DNA of 28,671 bases from CADEED01 sp035286365 (GTDB taxonomy: Bacteria > Pseudomonadota > Gammaproteobacteria > Steroidobacterales > Steroidobacteraceae): contig DATHJZ010000208.1 of NCBI GenBank assembly GCA_035286365.1, forward strand, positions 1-28,671, read 5' to 3'. The position numbers were made by a program, and so were the translations under genes. Shown one piece after another: positions 14,846-23,081 of this stretch (positions within the stretch are counted from its first letter, which is position 1; each line of letters starts with the position of its first letter). The notes under the pieces are model-generated. The model saw only the letters and a program-made list of their open reading frames with translations, ran no database searches and was not told the origin of the DNA.

Positions 14846-15496
14846 TCAGAGGTTGGGCATTACGGCGAGCTTAAGGTGCGCCGGTTGCGACACGGCGCGG
14901 TAGACCCCACTGCCCTGCGGCTGGGACACCCACACGTACCCGGCTTCCTCGGTGTTGATGTCAAAACGCAGGTTGCGGCCCTCGTGCACGATCTCGCCGC
15001 GAATGCGCGCCGGGCGGTCGAGGTAGATCAACAACAGCCGGGTGCGGGTGTCGGTGTCTAACCACTCGCTCGTGCCGAGCGGTGTAATGCCCTCTTGCGG
15101 CAGCACGAATGGTGAGACTCGCGCGATACGTGCGGATGCAGGCTCGATGCTCATCCACTTCTGCGAAAACTCGGTGGGAACCAATGCCTCCGCGAGACGC
15201 AGGTAGCGCACGTTGAGATCGATGGTGAAAGACAGGTCGGGCTGCAGCACCACCGGTGCCAGTTCGCCGGCGTTCGGCGCGCCATAGATGTCACCGACGA
15301 CATAAGGCACCCACAGGCGCAGCGGTTCACTGGGTGCGGAACGCGGCGTTTTGGCATCCGCTTCGTAGAAGGCCACGTGCGACTTGATGATCCAGTCCGG
15401 GTGTGGCGGCGCCGCGTCTTCGCTGCGCGGGCTGCAACCGGCGGACACGGCTAACAGAGCGCAGGCGCTGATGGAAAGGACGGCACGCAGACTCAT
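14846..15496 (-). CDS. Putative lipoprotein of unknown function
   Basis: A 216-residue protein with a lipoprotein signal, MSLRAVLSISACALLAVSAGC, lipobox SAGC at C21. The mature part starts acidic and proline-rich, then DWIIKSHVAFYEADAKTPRSAPSEPLRLWVPYVVGDIYGAPNAG. This looks like a beta-rich domain without a motif I recognise. Two cysteines are visible, both in the signal region. It ends 53 bases before the GH43 lipoprotein, same strand, so co-transcription is likely. It may be a periplasmic or outer-membrane accessory, but no function can be assigned. Its start is divergent from the MAPEG gene by 129 bases. Confidence 0.8.
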   Translation of the reverse strand: MSLRAVLSISACALLAVSAGCSPRSEDAAPPHPDWIIKSHVAFYEADAKTPRSAPSEPLRLWVPYVVGDIYGAPNAGELAPVVLQPDLSFTIDLNVRYLRLAEALVPTEFSQKWMSIEPASARIARVSPFVLPQEGITPLGTSEWLDTDTRTRLLLIYLDRPARIRGEIVHEGRNLRFDINTEEAGYVWVSQPQGSGVYRAVSQPAHLKLAVMPNL

Positions 15497-15625
15497 GGCC
15501 GGCGATTCTACGGGCAGCCGGGCAATCCGCGCCGGGCGATCCGAGACGGGCAGGTGGTTTTCTGCGACGCTATCGGCAGTAAACCGATCTTGTCGCCAAA
15601 CTATGTCTCACACCGGAGCGTCCAC

Positions 15626-16027
15626 ATGATCCTAGCCGTACTGCTCGTGCTCGCGCTGTTCGTCATCCAGACGCTCCTGCCCGGCCGTTTCCGCGACCCG
15701 GTGGCGCCCGGCCAACCCGGAAAACTGGCCGAAATTCTCGGCAACCGCGACCACATGAGACCGCTGACCCCGGTCGGACTGCGCGCCGCGCGTGCGCTCG
15801 CCAACATCCAGGAAGCGATGCCGGTCTTTCTCGGACTCGCACTGATGAACTTAATCGCCGGCACCGCGGCGGCGATGGCTACCACCGGCGCACTGATCTT
15901 CCTGATCGCCCGCGTGATCTACGTGCCGCTGTATTTGTCGGGTGTCAACGCGCTGCGCACCCTGGCCTGGGTGGTCAGCTGGGTTGGGCTGATCATGATG
16001 CTGATACCGCTGCTCGAGCGCGCCTGA
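15626..16027 (+). CDS. MAPEG family membrane protein
   Basis: A 133-residue protein with four hydrophobic segments, at about 1-20, 60-85, 87-105 and 112-130. The family pattern is present: RALANIQEAMPVFLGLALM, with the conserved glutamate before a proline, and ARVIYVPLYLSGVNALRTLAW. Eukaryotic MAPEG proteins are glutathione-dependent eicosanoid enzymes; bacterial ones of this size are mostly uncharacterised inner-membrane proteins. ATG 15626 is chosen over a longer frame because CCGGAGCG precedes it at good spacing and the first helix begins there. It converges with the DUF6491 gene across 15 bases. Confidence 0.88.
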   Translation: MILAVLLVLALFVIQTLLPGRFRDPVAPGQPGKLAEILGNRDHMRPLTPVGLRAARALANIQEAMPVFLGLALMNLIAGTAAAMATTGALIFLIARVIYVPLYLSGVNALRTLAWVVSWVGLIMMLIPLLERA

Positions 16028-16042
16028 AAACGAACTAGTAGA

Positions 16043-16456
16043 TCAGGAATTCTCTTTCTTGAGCTGCTCGTTCAGCAGCTTGCGGTCTTCCTTCATCTGC
16101 TTGGTGTCGATCGGGCGGATCTCCTTGATGAAGCACCGGTCGCGACCAACGATCACCTTTTCGAACTTGTCGACCGTGTTCCCGGTGGAGGTCACGGCGA
16201 TGGTATTGGCAAATTGCAGATCGGGGCAGTACCCGGTGACCGTGAGTAGATAGGCCTTGTTGACGCCCGACCAGACGACGAGTTGATCCTTCGACACGGC
16301 GGACCATCCGTCGTAGTTGCCCAGATAGAAGGATTTGACCGGCTCGCCCGCGTACTCGGTGTAGTCGAGCTTCGGCGCGTTGAGTTTGGCGAGCGTGGCG
16401 GCGCAGCCGGCCAGCGACGTCGCGGCTAATATAGTTGCGACCAGTGAAATCTTCAT
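16043..16456 (-). CDS. DUF6491-type lipoprotein
   Basis: A 137-residue lipoprotein. MKISLVATILAATSLAGC has lipobox LAGC at C18. GAGGTGG lies close before the ATG at 16456 and decides this start over a longer frame. The mature domain has VKSFYLGNYDGWSAVSKDQL, AYLLTVTGYCPDLQFANTIAVTS and DRCFIKEIRPID. This spaced pattern (W, YLL, C-x-x-L-x-F, C-x-I-x-x-I) matches DUF6491 as I remember it. The two mature cysteines may form a disulfide in the periplasm. No function is known. The C-terminal lysine-rich helix TKQMKEDRKLLNEQLKKENS is probably surface exposed. The 254 bases upstream to the RND gene hold its promoter. Confidence 0.8.
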   Translation of the reverse strand: MKISLVATILAATSLAGCAATLAKLNAPKLDYTEYAGEPVKSFYLGNYDGWSAVSKDQLVVWSGVNKAYLLTVTGYCPDLQFANTIAVTSTGNTVDKFEKVIVGRDRCFIKEIRPIDTKQMKEDRKLLNEQLKKENS

Positions 16457-16710
16457 AACCACCTCTTGCGAAATACGACTCTCATGTCGTGAGTGGAGTT
16501 CCCGGCCCTCCTGGTTCCTCAAGAAACGTTAATCAACATTCATTGCAGCGTTCATCTGCCATTCAGGATCTGCACGTACGAGACTAGCCCCAGTATGAGG
16601 GCGGATGACGTCATTGAAACAGGCCGAAAGCATGACCTCGCCGCCGCGACGACAGAATCGTACAAATCGTTGCCCTGTTTTTGCTCTTCCAGGGCGACCT
16701 GCCCTTCGAA

Positions 16711-19700
16711 TCAGGTTCGGCCCTCGATCGTCAGCTTGTCGCCGACCATCCGGCGTATCGCAACATAGAAGATGGGCGCGAGCAGGACGCCCAGGACTGC
16801 GGCGCTCAGCATGCCGCCCGCGACGCCGGTGCCGAGCGCACGGCGCGCATTCGCACCGGCGCCGGTGGCGAACACCAGCGGCAGCACGCCGAGGATGAAT
16901 GCGAACGAGGTCATGAGGATCGGCCGAAGTCGCAGACGCGCGGCTTCGATCACAGCCTCGTAGAGCGGCTTGCCGCGCTTCTGTTCCTCGAGCGCGAACT
17001 CGACGATCAGGATCGCGTTCTTCGCAGACAGGCCGATGATGGTGATCAATCCGACCTTGAAGAACACATCGTTGGGCTTGCCGGTGAGAAAGGCCGCCAG
17101 CGCCGAGCCGATGATGCCGACGGGCACCACGAGCAGCACCGCGATCGGCGTCGCCCAGCTTTCATAGAGCGCCGCGAGGCACAGGAACACGACGAAGATC
17201 GACAACGCGAACAGCATCGGTGCCTCTGCTCCCGAGAGCCGCTCCTGGAACGATTGCCCCGCCCAGTCGAAGCTGAAGCCCGGCGGCAAATCCTCTCGCA
17301 CGATGCGCTCGACTTCGTTCATGGCTTGACCGGAGCTCTTGCCAGGTCCCGGACTGCCGTTGAGATTCACGGCCGGAAAGCCGTTGAAGCGCGCCTGCGC
17401 CGGAGGCGCGATGGTCCACTGCGAACGCACCACGGACGACAACGGGACCATGCCATCGGTGGCGGTGTCGCCCGCGAATGAAAACCGGTTGGTGGTGGAA
17501 TCCGTCCCGGCCGGCAGATAGAAGCGGCTGAACGATTCTTCGCTGCGCCGGAATTCGGCGTCCGCCTGCATCGTGACGCGCAACACCCGGCCTTCGAACA
17601 TGAAGTCGTTGACGTACACCGGCGCCAGCATGAGCTGCAGACCGGTGTAGACGTCCGAGATCGACAGACCCATCGATTCGGCCTGCGTGCGGTCCACCGA
17701 GAGTTTGAGCTGGGGCGCGGGCGGCAATTCGTTCGGCTGCATGCTGCCGATGTTCGGATTCTTGGTCGTCGCCTTGCCGAGGAGCGCTCCCATGGCCCCA
17801 TACAACGCCGGGCGACCGGCCGCGGCCCGGTCCTCGAGCCAGAAATCGAAGCCGCCGAAGGCGCCGAGGCCGGCAACGGTCGGGAAGTTCGCGAAGAACG
17901 CCATGCCATCGCGGGTCTGCATGAACGCCATGCCGTTCGCCCACGCGATGAAATCCGTAGCGCTCAACTTGCGGTCGCCGTAATCCTTCAGCTTGATGAA
18001 GAACATGCCAACGCTTTCGCCACTGCCGATGAAGCTGAAGCCCGTGACCTCGAACACCGAGTGCACCGCCGGGTTCTGTTTGAGCTTGGCGCTGACGTCA
18101 CGCATGAACTCGCGCGTGCGCGGCTGGCTCGAACCGGGCGGCATCATCACCATGCCGATCGCGAAGCTCTGATCCTCTTCCGGCACGAAGCTGCCGGGCA
18201 ACCTCCAGAACAGGATGAAAAAGCCGCCGATCAGCAACACCACGAACCCCGCCAGCCAGAAGCGCTGATGGCGCAGGCCGAACTTCACAGAACGCAGATA
18301 GGAACCCTGCGTCTTTTCGTAGCCGCGATTGAACAGGCGGAACACCGTGTTCTCTTTCAGGTGTTCGGGCCGCAGCATTGTCGCGCACAGCGCCGGTGTC
18401 AGCGACAACGCCAGGAACGCCGAGAAGCCCATCGAGATCGCGATGGTCATCGCGAACTGCTGGTAGATCATGCCGACCGAGCCCGACTGCAGCGCGCTCG
18501 GGATGAACACCGCGGCGAGCACCACGGAGATCGCGATGATCGGGCTCGTGATCTGCGTCATCGCCTTGCGCGTGGCTTCCTTCGCCGGCAGATGGTCCTC
18601 GCGCATGATGCGTTCGACGGACTCGATGACGACGATGGCGTCGTCGACCACGATGCCGATGGCCAGCACCATGCCGAACAAGGTGAGCTGGTTGATCGAG
18701 AAACCGAACAGCGCCATACCGATGAACGCGCCCATCAAGGCCACGGGCACGACCAGCGTCGGGATCAGCGTGGCGCGGAAGCTCTGCAGGAACACGAGCA
18801 TCACGATGAACACCAGCACGATCGCGATGCACAGCGTGACGATGACTTCGTGGATGGCCGAGTCGATGAAGATGGTGGCGTCGAACGGCAGGAACCACTC
18901 GACGCCTGGCGGAAACGAGCGCGCGAGTTCGTTCATGCGCGCCTCGACCCCCTTCGCCACGTCGAGCGCGTTGGCGCCGGGCGAGAGCAACACGCCGAAG
19001 CCGGCCACCGGCTGGTCATCGAGGCGCACGTCGAACGAGTACGTCGACATGCCGAGCTGCACGCGCGCGACGTCCTTGAGACGCACGCTCGTACCGTTGG
19101 CATCCGTGCGCAGGATGACGTTCTCGAACTCTTCGATGCTGCTGAATTGTCCCTCGGCCGACACCGGCGCGACGACCTGCTGCCCCGGCACGGACGGCTG
19201 CTCGCCGAGCGCACCCGTGGCGAACTGCACGTTCTGGCCGCGGATCTTGTCCGCGACGTCCGCGGCGCTCACCTTGAAGCTGCGCATCTTGTCCGGATTG
19301 AGCCAGATGCGCATGGAGTACTCGGCGCCGAACTGTTCCGTCTGGCCGACGCCGGGAATGCGCGAGATCGAATCGATCACCTGCGCGGCAACGATGTTGT
19401 TGAGCGCGTCCGACGGAACGGTGTTGTCCTTGGAACGCAGGCTCACCGCCATGAGGAAGCCGGAGTTCACCTTCGCGACGCGCAGACCCTGCAGCACGAC
19501 GTCGCGCGGCAGGCGTGGCTCGGCGAGCGCTACGCGGTTCTGCGTCTGCACCGCCGCCGTGTCCGGGTCCGTGCCGGTCTCGAACACCAGCGTGATGTTG
19601 CCCGCGCCGTTGGACGACGACGCCGAGAAGTACATCAGATTGTCGATGCCGGTGAGCTGCTGCTCGATGACCTGCACGACCGTGCGTTCCACCGTGTCGG

Positions 19701-19860
19701 CATTCGCGCCCGGATACGTGGCGCTGATCTGCACCTGCGGCGGCGCGACGTCGGGATAGGCCTCGGCCGGCAGCTCACGGATGGCGAGCACACCGCCCAG
19801 AGTGATGAGGACCGCGATCACCCAGGCGAAGACCGGGCGGTCGATGAAGAACTGCGCCAT
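16711..19860 (-). CDS. RND multidrug efflux permease, HAE1/AcrB-MexB type
   Basis: A 1049-residue inner-membrane proton antiporter, the full length of the AcrB family. The N-terminus MAQFFIDRPVFAWVIAVLIT is standard. TM4 has the proton-relay pair D406-D407 in GIVVDDAIVVIES. The C-terminal half contains GLSAKNAILIVEFA, with the relay lysine, and RPILMTSFAFILGVLPL. The PAEAYPDVAPPQVQISATYPG region matches drug (HAE1) rather than metal (HME) pumps. The gene starts two bases after the adaptor stop, so the two form one operon. No TolC/OprM-like channel and no local TetR, MarR or two-component regulator is present. An outer-membrane channel must come from another locus. Substrates cannot be inferred. 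Confidence 0.96.
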   Translation of the reverse strand: MAQFFIDRPVFAWVIAVLITLGGVLAIRELPAEAYPDVAPPQVQISATYPGANADTVERTVVQVIEQQLTGIDNLMYFSASSSNGAGNITLVFETGTDPDTAAVQTQNRVALAEPRLPRDVVLQGLRVAKVNSGFLMAVSLRSKDNTVPSDALNNIVAAQVIDSISRIPGVGQTEQFGAEYSMRIWLNPDKMRSFKVSAADVADKIRGQNVQFATGALGEQPSVPGQQVVAPVSAEGQFSSIEEFENVILRTDANGTSVRLKDVARVQLGMSTYSFDVRLDDQPVAGFGVLLSPGANALDVAKGVEARMNELARSFPPGVEWFLPFDATIFIDSAIHEVIVTLCIAIVLVFIVMLVFLQSFRATLIPTLVVPVALMGAFIGMALFGFSINQLTLFGMVLAIGIVVDDAIVVIESVERIMREDHLPAKEATRKAMTQITSPIIAISVVLAAVFIPSALQSGSVGMIYQQFAMTIAISMGFSAFLALSLTPALCATMLRPEHLKENTVFRLFNRGYEKTQGSYLRSVKFGLRHQRFWLAGFVVLLIGGFFILFWRLPGSFVPEEDQSFAIGMVMMPPGSSQPRTREFMRDVSAKLKQNPAVHSVFEVTGFSFIGSGESVGMFFIKLKDYGDRKLSATDFIAWANGMAFMQTRDGMAFFANFPTVAGLGAFGGFDFWLEDRAAAGRPALYGAMGALLGKATTKNPNIGSMQPNELPPAPQLKLSVDRTQAESMGLSISDVYTGLQLMLAPVYVNDFMFEGRVLRVTMQADAEFRRSEESFSRFYLPAGTDSTTNRFSFAGDTATDGMVPLSSVVRSQWTIAPPAQARFNGFPAVNLNGSPGPGKSSGQAMNEVERIVREDLPPGFSFDWAGQSFQERLSGAEAPMLFALSIFVVFLCLAALYESWATPIAVLLVVPVGIIGSALAAFLTGKPNDVFFKVGLITIIGLSAKNAILIVEFALEEQKRGKPLYEAVIEAARLRLRPILMTSFAFILGVLPLVFATGAGANARRALGTGVAGGMLSAAVLGVLLAPIFYVAIRRMVGDKLTIEGRT

Positions 19861-19862
19861 TG

Positions 19863-21068
19863 CTAACTACCCTGTGTGGCAGCGGCCGCGGCCGGCGGCG
19901 CGTCGCTCGCAGGGGCGGGAGCGCCGGCGGGTTTCGTGCCGGGCGCCGGAACCACGGCCGCCTTGGCGGGCCCGCCCGGCTGCACTTTCTGCAGGCCCGA
20001 GACGATAACCTGGTCGCCGTCCGCGAGACCGCTCGAGACGACCCAGTCGTTCTCGACAGTCGCGACGGTTTCGACGCGCTTCTGCGCAACCTTGCCGTCG
20101 GCGCCCACGACCAGCACGAACGGACCCTGTCCATCGCGCTGCACCGCCAGTTGCGGCACGCGGAAGCCCTTGTTGAGCGTGCCGGCCGTCAGGCGCACGC
20201 TGACATACATGCCGGCGAGCAGCGTGTGGTTCGGATTGGCGACGCGCCCACGGAACGCGACCGATCCCGTGGTCGGATTCACGCTGTAGTCGGAGAAATC
20301 GAGCGTGCCTTTTTCGTCGTAGAGCGACCCATCGGGGCGCACGAGGCGCACCTCCGCGAGATTGCCGGCTGACAGGGTCACGGCGCCGGAGGCCTGCGCG
20401 CGTTGCAGGCGTTCAAAATCTGTCGCCGGCTGGTCGAAGTACACGTACATGTTGTCCATCTGCTCGACGGTCGTGAGCAAAGTTGCTTCACCCTGCCCCA
20501 CCAGTGCGCCTTCGAGCACGCGCAACTGTGTGGCGCGTCCCGAGATCGGGGCCGTGATCGTGGCGTAGCCGAGATTGATGCGCGCGGTCTGGGCGCGCGC
20601 ACGCGCGGCCGATACCTGCGCGGCGGTGGACCGCTCGAGCGCTTCCGAGTCGTCGAGCTGCATGCGGGAGACGAGGTTCTGCTTCGTCAGCTCGCGGTTG
20701 CGCTGCGCGGTGACGCGCGCATTCGTGGCCGCGGCGTCTGCCTGTTCCTGGTCCGCCTGCGCGGCGGCAAGCTGGGCGCGATAGGGAGCTGGGTCGATCA
20801 GCACCAGGGGCTGACCCTCCTTGACCATGCTCCCCTCCTTATATAGGCGCTTCTGCAGCACCCCCGGGACACGGGCCCGCACGTCCGAGGCGCGCACGGG
20901 TGCGAGTCGGCCAGAAGCCTCGCGCACCAGCGGGACTGGCTGCGCGTGCACCACGACGACGCCGACCTCGGGCGGCGGCATTTCACCCGGTGCTTGGCCC
21001 TTGTTGGAGCAGGCGGAGACAAATATGGCGGCGACAGCCGCTACGATCAGCTGGACTCTTGAAGGCAT
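19863..21068 (-). CDS. RND efflux periplasmic adaptor (membrane fusion lipoprotein)
   Basis: A 401-residue lipoprotein of the AcrA/MexA family that links the permease to the outer-membrane channel. The lipobox VSAC at C20 anchors it in the inner membrane. The lipoyl halves (VPGVLQKRLYKEGSMVKEGQPLVLID and ATITAPISGRATQLRVLEGALV) flank an alpha-helical hairpin rich in alanine and glutamine (AAAQADQEQADAAATNARVT...). The barrel and membrane-proximal domains follow (GSVAFRGRVANPNHTLLAGMYVSVRL; VVSSGLADGDQVIVSGLQKV). The C-terminal tail is low-complexity proline/alanine. It is the first gene of the pump operon. A perfect ATTCCGA-TG-TCGGAAT palindrome lies 135 bases upstream. Confidence 0.95.
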   Translation of the reverse strand: MPSRVQLIVAAVAAIFVSACSNKGQAPGEMPPPEVGVVVVHAQPVPLVREASGRLAPVRASDVRARVPGVLQKRLYKEGSMVKEGQPLVLIDPAPYRAQLAAAQADQEQADAAATNARVTAQRNRELTKQNLVSRMQLDDSEALERSTAAQVSAARARAQTARINLGYATITAPISGRATQLRVLEGALVGQGEATLLTTVEQMDNMYVYFDQPATDFERLQRAQASGAVTLSAGNLAEVRLVRPDGSLYDEKGTLDFSDYSVNPTTGSVAFRGRVANPNHTLLAGMYVSVRLTAGTLNKGFRVPQLAVQRDGQGPFVLVVGADGKVAQKRVETVATVENDWVVSSGLADGDQVIVSGLQKVQPGGPAKAAVVPAPGTKPAGAPAPASDAPPAAAAATQGS

Positions 21069-21399
21069 TTTGTTTTGGGCTCGACGGGGGTTGGGGGTTC
21101 CGTCGGCGAAGTGCCGGTAGTCTAGCGCAGCGCTCGCCCGATCACGACTGAAAGAGTCGCGTGTATTAGGTTTCGTCGCCCGCGGATTGCAAGGCAGTGG
21201 AAATTCCGATGTCGGAATCGGTGAGGTCCGTGGCGGTCACGCACAGCGCGAACCATTGCATTGAGCGAGTGCAGCATGTGCCGGCCGGTGCTCCTCCCCA
21301 GGGCAGCAGCTTCACGGTCGCCAGCCCCGGATCTGGGCCCACGGCCGGCCGCAGGTCGGCCGCGCCGCCACCGGTTCGATCCGCAAGCGTCCGCCACCG
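21069..21399. other. Intergenic region upstream of the pump operon
   Basis: This 331-base gap lies between the pump operon and the TraB/GumN-like gene, both on the minus strand, and must hold the pump promoter. It contains a perfect seven-base inverted repeat at 21203-21218 and a small CGACT/AGTCG hairpin at 21145-21159. On the minus strand the reading frame of the TraB-like gene stays open for 77 codons past its TAG (21400-21402), down to a TAA at 21166. I do not call that stretch a gene. Confidence 0.5.
21203..21218. promoter_or_regulatory. Candidate operator palindrome upstream of the RND operon
   Basis: ATTCCGA-TG-TCGGAAT is a perfect seven-base inverted repeat with a two-base centre, a size usual for TetR- or MarR-type dimers. 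It is in the intergenic gap 135 bases upstream of the adaptor start. No regulator gene is adjacent. Confidence 0.4.
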
Positions 21400-22422
21400 C
21401 TAGCGCGGCGCCTCGATCAGGTAGCCCTTCGCGGCCAGCCGCGAAAGATAGCCATCGTCGCGCGTGAGCTTGGCCAAGGGCACAATGGCGAAGGTAGTTT
21501 GATGAGCGGCGAGACTCTGCTCTGCGGCGCCGATCCACAGCACGTAGAGTTGCTCGCGGATATCGCCCGGAATCACCTCGCGTGCCACCTGCGAGCTCAT
21601 CACTGCCATCACACAGGGCAGCGATGGATTGGGCAGCGGCGGCAGCCCCGCCAGTGTTTGCAGGTCCCCGGTTGCCCAGGCGCGCGCGCGCAAATTTTCG
21701 GTATCGCGATCGGACAGAGCTTCGGTCAGCTCGAGCGTGGTGGCGAAACACTCCACGTCCGCCAGGGATTCGCGTGAGAACTCCTTGATCTTGGCGCGGA
21801 TGTCGTCGCGCTTGAACGTGAAGGTCAGCGTCGGTGTGGTCACCGTGATCTTCTTCTGCCTGGCGAGCTTGCCGACCACGTCCCAGACCATGCCGCTCTC
21901 GCGCAGCTTGAGCTCATCGAACGCCGCCTTGCGTAGTTTGTGGGCCGCGAATATCGGCCGCCATTCCTCGACCCCGGACTCGCGCCCGAGGTAGAGCTTC
22001 TTCTGTACCAGCCAGCGCGCGTACAGATCGGGAGGCAGCAGATCCTTCAGCCTGCCGTCTTCGGGATTCTTGCGCGCCTTGAGCACCGCCGGCAGCAACA
22101 TGAGACCGCGGAACAGGCCGATTTCCTCGTCGGGCTTCATCGTGACGGAGGCGTCACGCAGGATTTCCTGCGCCCCGCTCAACACCGCCTCCACGTCTTT
22201 CGACTTCCACTCGATGCGCTTCGGCAGCGGCGGCGGATCGCCGATGATCCACAAGGTGTGTGCGCTCGCATCGTCGGCGCGTGTCACCTTCCACATGCCG
22301 GGCCCCGGAAACTCTCCGTTGACCACGACCTCTTCGAGCGGCGCATCCTGCGCGGGAATCTCGGCTTGGGCGATTGCCGCGGCGAGCATTATGAAAAGGG
22401 CTGACGGCATGCGGCGGCGCAT
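21400..22422 (-). CDS. TraB/GumN family exported protein
   Basis: A 340-residue protein with a signal peptide (RRRMPSALFIMLAAAIAQAE). The N-terminal domain starts GPGMWKVTRADDASAHTLWIIGDPPPLPKRIEW, like the GxxLWKVxxxxxxLYLLGT opening of TraB/GumN (TIKI-like) proteins. The C-terminus LAAHQTTFAIVPLAKLTRDDGYLSRLAAKGYLIEAP matches the family end, where a GHL-type motif normally sits; here it reads VPLAKL, so the usual histidine is missing. Some eukaryotic TIKI relatives are metalloproteases, and the bacterial members are mostly uncharacterised. The altered opening and ending motifs suggest a non-catalytic or divergent member. Only 30 bases separate it from the ArsC-like gene upstream. An alternative start is the ATG at 22410. 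Confidence 0.75.
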   Translation of the reverse strand: MRRRMPSALFIMLAAAIAQAEIPAQDAPLEEVVVNGEFPGPGMWKVTRADDASAHTLWIIGDPPPLPKRIEWKSKDVEAVLSGAQEILRDASVTMKPDEEIGLFRGLMLLPAVLKARKNPEDGRLKDLLPPDLYARWLVQKKLYLGRESGVEEWRPIFAAHKLRKAAFDELKLRESGMVWDVVGKLARQKKITVTTPTLTFTFKRDDIRAKIKEFSRESLADVECFATTLELTEALSDRDTENLRARAWATGDLQTLAGLPPLPNPSLPCVMAVMSSQVAREVIPGDIREQLYVLWIGAAEQSLAAHQTTFAIVPLAKLTRDDGYLSRLAAKGYLIEAPR

Positions 22423-22452
22423 GCGGGCGAGTGTATCGCGCGCGCGGGCAAA

Positions 22453-22971
22453 CTACGCGTCCTGACCCCGGCCCAGCTGCTCGAGATGAGATTGCAAGCT
22501 CATGCGGTCCAGCGATCGCACCGGCAGGTTGGCGAACAATCGCAGGCGGCGCTCCAGCTCCTTGCGGGTGCGGATCAGCGCCTGGCGCCGTTCGACGTCG
22601 TCGTCGAATTGTTCAGGATCCGTGCAGCGCCAGTGCGCCGTGATGGGATGACCCGGCCACATTGGCGGCGCTTCTCCCGCGGCGGTGTCGCTCAGGGTGA
22701 ACACAAAATCGAGCGGCGGAGAATCCGGCGCGCTGAATTCGCGCACGTGTTGCGGTGGATGTTCGGGTGGCGAAAGACCGGCATGATTCAACAGCTCGAC
22801 GGCAAGCGGGTCGATCTTCGATGCAGGTCGCACTCCGGCACTGAACGCTTCGAGTTGTCCGCGGCCGATGGAATTCGCGATGGCCTCCGCCATCATGCTG
22901 CGTGCTGAATTGCGTTGTGAAAGAAACAGGATCCTGAAAGGTTGGCTTTCCACGCGGAAGTTCCTTTGCAT
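22453..22971 (-). CDS. ArsC/low-molecular-weight phosphatase fold protein lacking the catalytic cysteines
   Basis: A 172-residue protein with the P-loop ILFLSQRNSARSMMAEAIA. Thioredoxin-coupled arsenate reductases and low-molecular-weight tyrosine phosphatases have C-x5-R here. This protein has S18-x5-R24, the serine encoded by TCA. The two further redox cysteines of ArsC normally lie in LCD-x-A-x-x-x-CP. Here the segment is TLSDTAAGEAPPMWPG, with S94 and A101 in those places. The general-acid loop HWRCTDPEQ keeps D118, and C116 is the only cysteine. The fold is well supported, but ordinary arsenate reductase chemistry looks impossible. It may be a binding or regulatory relative. It has no ars neighbours and sits next to the TraB-like gene. 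Confidence 0.8.
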   Translation of the reverse strand: MQRNFRVESQPFRILFLSQRNSARSMMAEAIANSIGRGQLEAFSAGVRPASKIDPLAVELLNHAGLSPPEHPPQHVREFSAPDSPPLDFVFTLSDTAAGEAPPMWPGHPITAHWRCTDPEQFDDDVERRQALIRTRKELERRLRLFANLPVRSLDRMSLQSHLEQLGRGQDA

Positions 22972-23081
22972 ACCATCGATCTGGCAGGCAAATCTTCGAC
23001 GAGGGTCCGGTTTTTCCCTGTAGGGACTTGCTCCCTGTCGCTGTCAGTCGCAGCGGGCACGCCGCGCCGCCGCGCCTCGAA

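Noticed and set aside
18061..19866. 601-codon open frame on the plus strand
   Set aside because: It is the antisense shadow of the RND permease, dominated by H, R, D and E with no recognisable fold.
21122..21751. 209-codon minus-strand frame overlapping the TraB-like gene
   Set aside because: Its upper half is a different frame within the TraB-like gene; composition is low-complexity alanine/arginine.
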